From positions 2,944,501 to 3,008,500 of the forward strand of contig UGTZ01000001.1 of assembly GCA_900455085.1 (NCBI GenBank): a stretch of 64,000 nt of DNA. The letters run 5' to 3'. The notes beneath the pieces are model-generated. The model worked only from the letters and a program-made list of their open reading frames with translations. It did no database searches and was not told the origin of the DNA. Both the position numbers and the translations under genes were made by a program. Positions 40,114 through 48,602 of the stretch are shown piece by piece. Origin of the DNA: Providencia rettgeri. Lineage in GTDB: Bacteria > Pseudomonadota > Gammaproteobacteria > Enterobacterales > Enterobacteriaceae. Positions within the stretch are counted from its first letter, which is position 1. Each line of letters begins with the position of its first letter.

Positions 40114-40520
40114 AATTGAAAGGATCACATGAATAATAGATAGATAAAGGGTATTCAATGGAAAAAAACATCATCTGTTCGATAAAATAAGATATTATTA
40201 ATACACTAATATTTTTATTTAACAAAGCTCAATAAAGATTATTGATTATCAAAATAAAAAAAAAGCCGCACCTTTAATACGGCAACAAAGGAACTCAACA
40301 AAAGAAATCACAAGAGAATTTCAGCTTCGAATTTTATTATTAATAAAACCACAAAGCAAACACCTAAAAATGGTATTTGGCAATAAAAAATACTCAATCG
40401 CAAAAAAAACATAATTAATTGAAATTGATTTAAATTACATGTATCACTATTTACTATAAATCGTAAAAGTCATTTTATTAACAGCAATACTAACTTAAAT
40501 CCAAACATCACCATTTTATC
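40114..40520. other. No recognisable gene
   Basis: AT-rich spacer with short poly-A tracts; nothing supported. Confidence 0.4.
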
Positions 40521-40817
40521 ATGAATAAATTACTCCTTTTATTAATATAATTATCATTTAACGTGTTTTCATTAAATTCATCAGAACCAACACAAATTGC
40601 TAACACACTTTCAGAACACCTGTGTGAGAAAAGAATGGATAAAGAGAAATGTTATGAAGCCCTAGACGCCATTATCTCAATATCCATATATCAAGGGTAT
40701 TTAGCCGGTATATGCGGTAAATCCTCAGGACGTCATTACACCTTTGACTCTAAATTTGATGAAACAAACAGTGACTTCAAAAAGTTATTAAATGATTTAA
40801 AAAATAAAAATGATTAA
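40521..40817 (+). pseudogene. Small secreted protein with a stop codon in its signal peptide
   Basis: From ATG 40521 the frame reads MNKLLLLLI, TAA (40548-40550), LSFNVFSLNSSEPTQIANTL, then CEKRMDKEKCYEALDAI and GYLAGICGKSSGRHYTFD. The product would be a typical signal peptide plus a 75-residue domain with three Cys. The stop makes it silent unless a GTG at 40563 restarts, which would give a protein with no signal. No family recognised. Confidence 0.6.
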
Positions 40818-40886
40818 AAAGTAAATTATAATTTTTTTCTTTACCTATTTATTGAGAAGGCCTAAATGCAACGGTCAATAAGGCGA

Positions 40887-40912
40887 TACCATCTTAAAGA
40901 TGGTACCATTTT
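40887..40912 (+). terminator. Hairpin terminator
   Basis: TACCATCTT/AAGATGGTA stem followed by CCATTTT, after the 40521 gene. Confidence 0.6.
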
Positions 40913-41149
40913 ATAGATATCAATCATATCATTGCTCAAAATGAATGAAATTTATAGCCTATGTTAAAAGTTAAGGCAACCTAACGATTAGATACACAAT
41001 ATACTTAATTTTCGTATCGTAATTTGCTATCAATGACTATATAACAAATAATGTAATGATTTGTTATAGTTAGAGTTTTTGTGTAAAAAATAACTCGTAA
41101 ATCTGTTCGTAATAATCAAATAAATATATAAGAAATGTGTTATTATTGA

Positions 41150-41705
41150 TTATGCAGCAAACCTATCGTAGAAAGGTGGTAAGCGCTGCTCAAAATATCA
41201 TTTTGGAGAATACTCGCTGCCAAAGGCTCATTCGGCAACTTTAGTTCCCATTCAGAATATTACAGAGGGTCAACGGCTAATCGATGTAAAGCCTGAATGG
41301 AAATAAATGTTACTGCACCCGAGTTACTAAATAAAGCTCATGAGCTTAAACAATTTAATAGTGGAAATGATACACTAAGTAATTGTCTTTCTCGTAGAGT
41401 AATAAAAAACTAGTATCTCAACGCATCTTGTACATTCGTAACCTGTCTTGAATGTACAATATATGTCGTAGGGTAATATTCTATTACGGCGGAAACGATA
41501 TTAGTTATGCCAATTTAAATCGCCGCTTATGCCAAAATATGCCAGCCCCTATTTATGTCATTCTTTTAGAGCATTTAGCCATAGATTATGTCTGTTCAAA
41601 ATCATAAATTAGGTCAATGGTTGCTTAATGATGCTGTCACTAACGTCTCCAATTTGGCAGATCAGGTAGGGATTAAAGCCATTATGGTACATAGCAAGTA
41701 AGAGA
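41150..41705 (+). pseudogene. Remnant of a DUF1778-GNAT toxin-antitoxin pair
   Basis: First VVSAAQNIILENTRCQRL, the end of a DUF1778/TacA-type antitoxin. Then MEINVTAPELLNKAHELKQFNSGNDTLSNCLSRR and, after stops, GQWLLNDAVTNVSNLADQVGIKAIMVH, the start and end of a TacT/AtaT-type acetyltransferase toxin. The acetyl-CoA motif is gone; inactive. Confidence 0.65.
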
Positions 41706-41864
41706 GCTCTATAAATATTTTGTTTTTATTCAGTCTCCTATTACTTCAAATACCTTATTCTATAAAATTTAATCTCATACCCTTTCTCTATTTATTTATT
41801 AAGTATTATGCTACTAATCACCTTTTCTAAAACCCGAATAACCATTTTTTTATCTCATAGAAAA

Positions 41865-41888
41865 AGCCAGCTTGCGCTGGCTTTTTTT
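41865..41888. terminator. Bidirectional terminator
   Basis: AGCCAGC/GCTGGCT stem with a TTGC loop, preceded by five A's and followed by seven T's. It ends the YagU gene on the complement and any rightward transcript. Confidence 0.85.
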
Positions 41889-41890
41889 GT

Positions 41891-42508
41891 TTATCTAAAG
41901 GGCTGACTTAGCGGGACTTCTGGGTCCGGTTCATGAGTGATCCGGTTACGTAAATCACGACGAATAATTTCAATCGACCAAAACCAAATTAAATGTCCAA
42001 AAATTTCTGACACATTCTCATACCACGGTAAGTCAAATAATGGGGGGGTTAATCCCATTAATGGGAATGAAATCATGTGCACACATAATTGTGCTAACGC
42101 ACCTGCCAGTAAACCTTGCCATAATTTAATTTTTGGAAAACGTTCCGCAACAATGCAGTATCCGAGCGCAAAAACAATCGAGAATACGATATGTGTCACG
42201 CCCACCCAGTTAAAGGCATGCTCAGCAAAAGTATAGACGGTCGCGTTGGGATCCGAAACGCCTAACCAATCACGTAAAAAGATATACGGTGGGTTCAGAA
42301 AATTACGCGAACAATCAATTTGGTCTACAGCTCGAATTAAGGACTCTGGCGGACAGGCTGCGGTAAATATATCCGTTGGACTTCTTGGGGGTAATGGAAC
42401 TTCAGCCCCCCATTTTACAAATGCAGAAACAATACCCGCAATCAAACCAATAAAAGCCGCAAGACCATAACGCCGACGGTCTTTGGGGGTTTGTTCAAAT
42501 AAATTCAT
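41891..42508 (-). CDS. YagU family inner-membrane protein (DUF1440)
   Basis: 205 residues with four hydrophobic segments. It begins MNLFEQTPKDRRRYGLAAFIGLIAGIVSAFVKWGAEVPLPPR, typical of YagU. Later HAFNWVGVTHIVFSIVFALGYCIVAERFP and a final IIRRDLRNRITHEPDPEVPLSQ. In E. coli YagU is linked to acid resistance. A truncated copy of its first 35 codons lies at 56179. Monocistronic, ended by the terminator at 41865. Confidence 0.9.
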   Translation of the reverse strand: MNLFEQTPKDRRRYGLAAFIGLIAGIVSAFVKWGAEVPLPPRSPTDIFTAACPPESLIRAVDQIDCSRNFLNPPYIFLRDWLGVSDPNATVYTFAEHAFNWVGVTHIVFSIVFALGYCIVAERFPKIKLWQGLLAGALAQLCVHMISFPLMGLTPPLFDLPWYENVSEIFGHLIWFWSIEIIRRDLRNRITHEPDPEVPLSQPFR

Positions 42509-42726
42509 GTTGTTCTAACCTCTGTTTGAAATACAATAAAAAAACAATGAATAATGCCTTTATATCCGATTGATATAAAATAACTCAGTAAAAAATAGCA
42601 ACGTCCTTATCGCGATGTAGAGGTCTAGAGGCTTCTTAATTATGCGTTAGACTCATGATGTTGGGTCTGCAGGCCTCGATAAGAAAAGGTAAATGACGAA
42701 CCGAAAACCCAGTATTCCAACTCATT

Positions 42727-42960
42727 TTATTTTTTGGTGTAAATGATTTTATGGGATTCATCTTCACAGTGGCCCACGATTTTACCCTCATGAGATTCAG
42801 CTTCTGCATTAGGCACCGCAACCACCGTAAAATGGTTTTCAGGCACACCGTTATTGATAATTTTTTGTTTAATTTCCGCAATCACACTTTCACAAGAAGC
42901 ACTGGCGAATGTTGAAATTGATAAGGTTAAAAAGATGGCACTTAGGGCTTTTAATTTCAT
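42727..42960 (-). CDS. DUF1161 periplasmic protein
   Basis: 77 residues. Signal peptide MKLKALSAIFLTLSISTFASA, then CESVIAEIKQKIINNGVPENHFTVVAV and KIVGHCEDESHKIIYTK. Two Cys, one right after cleavage and one before the end, fit the DUF1161 family, which is small, periplasmic and of unknown role. Its start is preceded by AAGGCCT. Same strand as YagU and the Ail-like gene but well separated. Confidence 0.88.
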   Translation of the reverse strand: MKLKALSAIFLTLSISTFASASCESVIAEIKQKIINNGVPENHFTVVAVPNAEAESHEGKIVGHCEDESHKIIYTKK

Positions 42961-43020
42961 GTAGAGGCCTTGTATTAATTTTAATAAGATTTACTTCGAA
43001 ATGAGGCGGTTAACCCCATA

Positions 43021-43635
43021 TTATGAATATGGGTTTTTAGCACTATCACCTAAAAAACGGTAACCGACACTAATGTTAAAACCATTCATCGACTTATGCC
43101 CATCCATATCCGCTTGCGTTCCTTCGTACCCAATATTTACCGCAATATTCTCCATTGGATTAATAATCACACCCGCACCATAGGCAAAATTGGTTGAATT
43201 TTTACTGACATGACCTTCTTCATGACCTGTCGCAGTATTCCCACCAACACTGTTAACCCACTGGTAATCTCCCTTTGCCTTGGTATGACTTAACCCTAAT
43301 AATCCATAAAGGTTTACAATATCATTAATGCGATAGGCAGGCCCTGCGAGTAATGAATAACTTTTTACATCGATTTTTTGATGGTAATAATCATCTGCAT
43401 AGTCTGTGAAACTCCAGCTTTTATCCCCTTTCATGTAAGAAAACGACCCTAGCACGCTAATCGGTGAATCCCATTCATAGCGATATTGCACATTCACACC
43501 CCGAATATTCTTAAAATCTTGCACTTTACTTTGTGCATAACCTATCGAGACGGTGTGATTGTCGGCTTGTGCCACATTGCCCATAAAGCAACCTGCCACA
43601 ATCGCCGCCATCATGCCTTGCGTTATTTTATTCAT
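43021..43635 (-). CDS. Ail/Lom/OmpX-type outer-membrane protein
   Basis: 204 residues. Signal peptide ends VAQA-DNHTVS. The mature part is an eight-stranded barrel with HTVSIGYAQSKVQDFKNIRGVNVQYRYEW, the long extracellular loops DYADDYYHQKIDVKSYSL and GGNTATGHEEGHVSKNS, and a C-terminal GFNISVGYRF. Ail-type proteins give serum resistance and host-cell attachment. The barrel end (GYRFLGDSAKNPYS) has a short extension beyond the usual terminal Phe. A hairpin at 43665-43685 sits just upstream. Confidence 0.9.
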   Translation of the reverse strand: MNKITQGMMAAIVAGCFMGNVAQADNHTVSIGYAQSKVQDFKNIRGVNVQYRYEWDSPISVLGSFSYMKGDKSWSFTDYADDYYHQKIDVKSYSLLAGPAYRINDIVNLYGLLGLSHTKAKGDYQWVNSVGGNTATGHEEGHVSKNSTNFAYGAGVIINPMENIAVNIGYEGTQADMDGHKSMNGFNISVGYRFLGDSAKNPYS

Positions 43636-44291
43636 TTAGCAACCCTCATCATCTTGTCATGAATATCCTTTCACGATGAAAGGATTTTCCTTATCTTAAA
43701 TAAATATTAGCATTTACACAAACTGAACTTATCTCAAATTTACTGACAAAAATCATGAAAAACACAAAACCCTTCGAAAGTGTAGACTAATCTCGCGCGT
43801 GCTCCACAACATAACTCGCCATATTTCGGTAACTCGCTGCATCAGAGCATTCCAAGGTGCCTTTCGCACTGAGACGGACTCATTCCTGCAGAGAATATCG
43901 AGGATAGGGGTTATGCGATAACCTCAATAAAAATGCCTCCTCCAGCGCTAATGTCAGAACTAATCCAATACCAAGACGCTGCATCCCCCTCTTCTCCTCG
44001 CTTGGCATACCACCGCAATGATTATCAAATACGCCCCCCTAAAGAAGCGCCTCGCGTGTCTCAGCGCGACGGGGCGATACAGATAGCCTCTTGCTCCAGT
44101 GCCGAGCACGAAAATACAACACTTTGATTTATTTGGTATTTTATTATTTTTTTGTGAATTCAATCACACACCTCAGTCTCCGATACCGCTAGGCTTTCTC
44201 ACATCATCATCACGCAACCTGACAGACGTGCTTTTCATCGCCACCCTTGAACCCCTTTGTTATGAATTTGACACCATAACGAAGAGGTCCT
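43636..44291. other. Leader region of the reverse transcriptase gene
   Basis: 650 bases upstream of the RT. It has a hairpin at 43665-43685 (ATCCTTTCA/TGAAAGGAT), a GGTTAT-GCG-ATAACC hairpin at 43909-43923, and a repeated CGCTGCATC (43833 and 43978 areas). A 64-codon frame at 43933-44127 has no ribosome site. GC rises from about 43.8 kb on and drops again at 44.1 kb. It could encode an RNA partner of the RT. Confidence 0.4.
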
Positions 44292-45416
44292 ATGCACCCG
44301 ATAGCCACACCGTCTCGCCCGCTACCCCATTCCTACGCCCTTGACCTCGCATGGGACTGGCTGTGTCATGCCCGGCGCCATTTCCCGCCCAATGCCGATA
44401 TCTGGGACCTGCGCCACCGTTGGTCTGATTGTCGGGCCGCCTTTTTGCAGCAACTCCAATCCGGCACGTATCAGTTATCCCCGATGCAACGCGTGGGGAA
44501 ACGCCATCCGCGTATCCTCTGGTCCTCCAAAGATGCATTAGCGCTAAAATGGCTTGAGCTAAAAATTCCCCCCTTTTTACCCGTACATCCCGCATGTGAG
44601 CATGTCAAAGGCCATGGCGGGGGCCCACAATCCGTTCAGCGCCTGAAAACCCTGACGCAAGGCCCACATGCCCCGTACACCTGGGTCTGTCGCACCGACA
44701 TCAAAGGCTATTACGCCAATATCGATAAATCGCGACTGCTGAACCAGCTCCAAAGGCACATTACCGATCCTGCCTTAATGGCCTTACTCACCCAATATGT
44801 GCATTACACCGTCGATTTGGGCGGGGTCTTTCACCCCCCGAAAAAAGGCATTCCCCGCGGGTGTGCCCTTAGCCCCTTGATGGGGGCCTTCCATCTCACC
44901 CAAATGGACACGTATTTTGCGCAAAAGCGCGTACACTATGTGCGCTACATGGATGATTTTGTGCTCTTGACCCAGACGCGAGGCCAACTGCGCAAAGCCA
45001 TCCGACAACTGAATCAGTGGTTTGCCGCCTACGGCTTCACCCAACACCCCGACAAAACCGTCATTGGCCGTGTGGCCAAGGGGGTTGATTGGATGGGCGC
45101 GTGGCTCACCGACCACGGAATAACGGGGGTCGCCCCCCGTGCGTTAGACAACCACCGAACCCGGTGTCGACAGCTTTATGAGCAAACGTCCCGCTTGTCA
45201 GTTAAACAACAAGCGGACCGCGTGTCGCAATACCGAGCCCGGTGGTCACAATGGGTACAGTGTGTGTTAAAGGGACCGAAGACCGCAGCGTGTCCGCGGA
45301 CCGCGCCCTCGGGTACGACCACCGGTCATTCCAAGTCCTCCACACACCCTCACCCTACATCGTGTACGCCGTCACCGTTAACGTTGAGTTCCAGGTTCCC
45401 GATAATGGGGCGCTGA
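44292..45416 (+). CDS. Reverse transcriptase, group II-like, not in an intron
   Basis: 374 residues. ATG follows GAGGTCCT. The RT fingers/palm is complete: CRTDIKGYYANID with catalytic D136 (133-145), KKGIPRGCALSPLMGAF (184-200), HYVRYMDDFVLL with the YMDD at 219-222, QHPDKTVIGR (251-260) and VDWMGAWLT. A short thumb follows (RTRCRQLYEQTSRLS). There is no maturase X or endonuclease domain and no intron RNA around it. It resembles the group II-like stand-alone RTs, not retron or DGR types (no IGxxxSQ). The last 45 residues are low-complexity and read antisense into the fimbrial subunit gene, so the natural end may be near 45275. High GC like the fimbrial operon, to which it lies tail to tail. 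Confidence 0.9.
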   Translation: MHPIATPSRPLPHSYALDLAWDWLCHARRHFPPNADIWDLRHRWSDCRAAFLQQLQSGTYQLSPMQRVGKRHPRILWSSKDALALKWLELKIPPFLPVHPACEHVKGHGGGPQSVQRLKTLTQGPHAPYTWVCRTDIKGYYANIDKSRLLNQLQRHITDPALMALLTQYVHYTVDLGGVFHPPKKGIPRGCALSPLMGAFHLTQMDTYFAQKRVHYVRYMDDFVLLTQTRGQLRKAIRQLNQWFAAYGFTQHPDKTVIGRVAKGVDWMGAWLTDHGITGVAPRALDNHRTRCRQLYEQTSRLSVKQQADRVSQYRARWSQWVQCVLKGPKTAACPRTAPSGTTTGHSKSSTHPHPTSCTPSPLTLSSRFPIMGR

Positions 45417-46316
45417 ACTGTAGTTCGACGGGAGTCAGCTCCAAAATGTGTGCGCCTGACACGTAAATATAGGAGGCCCTGGAAGTGGCTGGGGATAATG
45501 TCGGGCTAACTGTTTGCAGGACGCAGTGCGCGGGTTGGGTGCCCGTGTTGTTATACATGAAATCTGTAAGCGAAGAATACGAAGGGGCGTTGCCTGCTGT
45601 GTCAGCAATGGCCAGTGCCGACAGTAACGCGTTAAACGAGGTTTCAGACTGCTCACCTTTAGTTGGGTTGTCCGCCGTACCTGAAGCTACACCACCGTTC
45701 GAGCTGTAACTACCCGTGCCGATGAAACAACTGTCGCCGGGGCTAAGCGATAATACGGGGGAATTTGCTCCGTAAACTAACGTGGATTTAGTGTCCTTTA
45801 TAGGGGTGCCGCCGCTAGTTCTGGCGGTGTAGAGAGCGTACCTTGTTGCTCGTAATTCCGTCGCTTTTAATTTCAACTTCCCTTCAACCGCCTGCCCAGA
45901 CGAGTCATAACCGGAGGCCGCTATCGCGAAGGTCACTGCGCCTTTTTCGGCGTCCGTGATGTCCGAGGGGGCTGTGCCGTTCTGGTCGGTCAGCGTGGTG
46001 ATATCCCGCGTGCCGAGTGTGGAGCTAGACCCGATGCGACGCTTATCCCCACAAAGGAGGGCAGATAACCGCTTGCCGCGATGAACGCCTGGCCATTCAG
46101 TGGGTAGGTGTACGTGCCGTTGACTTCCACGACCTCACTCGGTTTCGCATCCAAACGCCCACCCGGGTAATCATTCACGGTCCACTGCCACATTGGGCTA
46201 TTCGCTACGATATTCCCCAAATAGGTCACATCTCCCACATTGCTCGGCGGGTTGTCGGCCAACGCGATCGGGCTCGCTAGGGCCGTGGCTATCGCTAACG
46301 CTAACATCTTTTTCAT
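45355..46316 (-). pseudogene. K88-like fimbrial subunit B, frameshifted
   Basis: A secreted subunit of about 320 residues. Signal MKKMLALAIATALASPIALA, then NVGDVTYLGNIVANSPMWQWTV, the N-terminal pattern of kappa-class (K88/FaeG-like) subunits. The frame breaks at GGG (46030-46032). One extra G restores VASGSSSTLGTRDITTLTDQNG and continues to LKLKATELRATRYALYT, CFIGTGSYSSNGGV and a C-terminal STLTVTAYTM strand. Last gene of the fimbrial operon. Its 3' end overlaps the convergent RT ORF by 62 bases. Role: fibre-forming or adhesive subunit, inferred. Confidence 0.8.
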
Positions 46317-46335
46317 GATATCTTCCTTATTCTGC

Positions 46336-47136
46336 TTATTTATACTGGACCTGAACCGTGATGGTACTTATCCACTGGCTCACCGCGGTGTCTTTCGGGA
46401 AGCTCAACTTGCCCGCCGTCATCGTCGACGCATACCCACCAATCGTCGGGATAGTCACCTCGGTCCCGTCAGCCAAACTCGTGGCTGGGGCGACGTTACT
46501 GGTGTCGTACGTGATATTCGTTGCGCCCACTTTCGATTGCTGTGACGCCAATTTCGTTTTGGCATTCTCGTACGCTTCGGTGGCATTCGTGTTGGCTTGA
46601 GTTACCCCCGCATCCGCCAACTGTTTCGCTATCAAGGTGGTGTCTCCGACTTTCTCTGCTTGGGCCAGTAATAACACTGGCTCTAACGTTAACGCCAGTT
46701 GACCGTCCACTGGAGTCGTGTCCTTATTCCCAATCGCTTTTAACGCCAGCTCGGTGGTGTTGTTTGCGCCCGCTGTCGGCACCACTTCCACACCGTCTTG
46801 CAGGTATTTCACGTCCGCATTCAGACCCAACATCGCCAAGCCATTGACCGTCGGCTCCATGTACCCTTCTAAAAAGCGATACGGTTGACGGTTCTGCATG
46901 ATGTCCCACGTTTTCGTGTTCGACTCACTGTCTTCCACCGCATCGCCGTCCTTTAAGTCAATACGCACCGTCTGTTGGGGCAATGTCCACACCCATTTCG
47001 GGGCATTTTCCGCAATAATCCCACCAAATTTAATATCGTGGCTAATCGACCCCACACCCGTGGCAGCCATGGCGCCCAAACTGGTCACCGCACTGGCAAG
47101 GGCCAACGCCGTCACACTGATTTTCAGTTTTCTCAT
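46336..47136 (-). CDS. K88-like fimbrial subunit A (probable major subunit)
   Basis: 266 residues from MRKLKISVTALALASAVTSLGAMAA (the open frame starts 15 codons earlier, but AAGGAAAAGAGACA precedes this ATG). Mature start TGVGSISHDIKFGGIIAENAPKWVWTLPQ resembles FaeG-type subunits (FxGxIxxxxxKWxW). It ends in an alternating strand STITVQVQYK, the kind of terminal strand the chaperone caps. No Cys, as usual in this class. Shares the KWVW/MWQW-type motif with subunit B 20 bases downstream, so the two arose by duplication. Confidence 0.85.
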   Translation of the reverse strand: MRKLKISVTALALASAVTSLGAMAATGVGSISHDIKFGGIIAENAPKWVWTLPQQTVRIDLKDGDAVEDSESNTKTWDIMQNRQPYRFLEGYMEPTVNGLAMLGLNADVKYLQDGVEVVPTAGANNTTELALKAIGNKDTTPVDGQLALTLEPVLLLAQAEKVGDTTLIAKQLADAGVTQANTNATEAYENAKTKLASQQSKVGATNITYDTSNVAPATSLADGTEVTIPTIGGYASTMTAGKLSFPKDTAVSQWISTITVQVQYK

Positions 47137-47271
47137 TGTCTCTTTTCCTTTTAGTGAACACGTCCTTATGAAATTGGTCATCCCCTTCTTTTAGACGCCC
47201 CGCCACGCTCCCTGACGGCTATCAACTCGCGCATCCCTAACGCTTGGCGTTGCCACCTATCGCCGAAGTGG

Positions 47272-47824
47272 CTACTCTGGCACGTCTCCCGTAATACGTA
47301 ATGTCATCGCAATATCCCCCCGGTAAGCTGCGGGCAAAAACAATTTTGCCGCCCCGGTCGGCACCACGGACACCGTGTCACCCGCCGCCGGCAGGGTCAA
47401 CCTCACCCCCAAACTGGTCTCTTCCGCCGTCACCTTGACGCCCTGGCCATTCACCTGCACCTGTACCGGCAGCTGCCAATACCCTTGCTGCCCCTCCGGT
47501 AACACAATCGCTTGCTGAAGCAGCAACGACTCGCCCGCGCGAGACACCAACTGCGCCTGCTCGACCAGTAAGGTCTGAAGGGGCGTATCCCCCGCCGACG
47601 TCGTCGCACTAAACACCGGTTGCCCCGATAAAAATGCCGATATCTCAACCCCCCGAATGACGTGCCGTCATGCTCCCATTCACCACCCCTAACGCCTCAA
47701 CATGCTCTCGGGTTTGCCCTTGGACCAAGCCACTGAGCCCCATGGCGACCAGGGTGCCCAACAAGGCCAGTGACCTGACGCTTGTGTCCCACACGCCGCC
47801 TTGCGGTTTTTTTGCCTTTTTCAT
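47272..47824 (-). pseudogene. Fimbrial minor subunit (FaeF/FaeH-like), frameshifted at G6
   Basis: ATG at 47824 behind AGGAG. MKKAKKPQGG, then a signal segment (SLALLGTLVAMGLSGLVQG) and EHVEALGVVNGSMTARHSG, then a stop caused by one extra G in the run complementary to 47649-47654. In the other frame EISAFLSGQPVFSATTS leads into LVSRAGESLLLQQAIVLP and ends GDIAMTLRITGDVPE. Size about 185 residues; K88-type operons have minor subunits between chaperone and major subunit, as here. Confidence 0.75.
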
Positions 47825-47860
47825 GCGCTCATCTCCTGGCGACGCTGACCTAACATTCGG

Positions 47861-48602
47861 TTATTTTGCGTCCTTCACGTCCCTCGCACCGACGTCAGTC
47901 GACCCGACCTTGCCCGTCAAGGTGTGCGTCCCTAAATGCCCTAAGTCATCAATCGACACCACCTTCTTCGCCGCCGTGCCCTTCGGTAACGTCACCGTGT
48001 CGCCAGGGGCAAACATCGCCAAGGCTTCATGTTGTTTGTCGTCGAATGGAAGGCTCGCGTCGTTCTCACCCAGCACATCCGCAATCGCAAAAATGTACGG
48101 CGTGGTGTTCACTAACTGGGTTTGGCCGTCGATGATTTTGGTGGATAAACCCGTTTCCGCATTCTTACGCCCGTCCATCAAACTCGCCGGACGGTACAAC
48201 AATTTCACCTTGGTACGCAGCGCCACCGACAACCCCCCCGTCCTTATTCTTCGGCGGGATTTCCTGTAAACTCACCCAGTAAATCGACTCCTTGTCTTCC
48301 GGCATCTGCTCTAAGGCCTTAATCACCCGCAACACCTGTTTCCCGTTCCCCGGCACTTTAAAAAAGGGCGGCGTCACCACAAACGTTGGGCGTAAGTCCG
48401 TTTCCTTAATATTCTCAATCCACGTCTGACCGCCGTACGTCTTCGGTGACGCATTCTCCACCACAATCGACACGGCCTCCTTGTCACCTTCAAAAATGTA
48501 TCGACTCTGGTCCACGGAAAGTGCCGCCCACGCATTCGACATCGCCAGGGACATCACGCCAAATGCCGCCAAAATCCCCACACGTAACTGTTTTCTATTC
48601 AC
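47861..48602 (-). pseudogene. Periplasmic fimbrial chaperone (FaeE-like), split at G7
   Basis: A PapD-like chaperone. GTG at 48602 overlaps the usher stop and follows AAGAGG (the open frame reaches 48632). Signal ILAAFGVMSLAMSNAWA, then LSVDQSRYIFEGDKEAVSIVVEN, the G1 donor region FKVPGNGKQVLRVIKAL and SIYWVSLQEIPP. At seven G's (48233-48239 complement) the frame goes out. One G fewer gives KDGGLSVALRTKVKLLYRPASL, the conserved second-domain start, and the gene finishes HTLTGKVGSTDV. Without a switch the product lacks domain 2 and cannot work. Confidence 0.88.

Noticed and set aside
43636..47181. Diversity-generating retroelement with template and variable repeats
   Set aside because: I found no long near-identical repeat between the RT leader and the fimbrial subunit genes, no Avd gene, and the RT lacks the DGR-type motif 4. 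A systematic alignment would be needed to exclude it fully.
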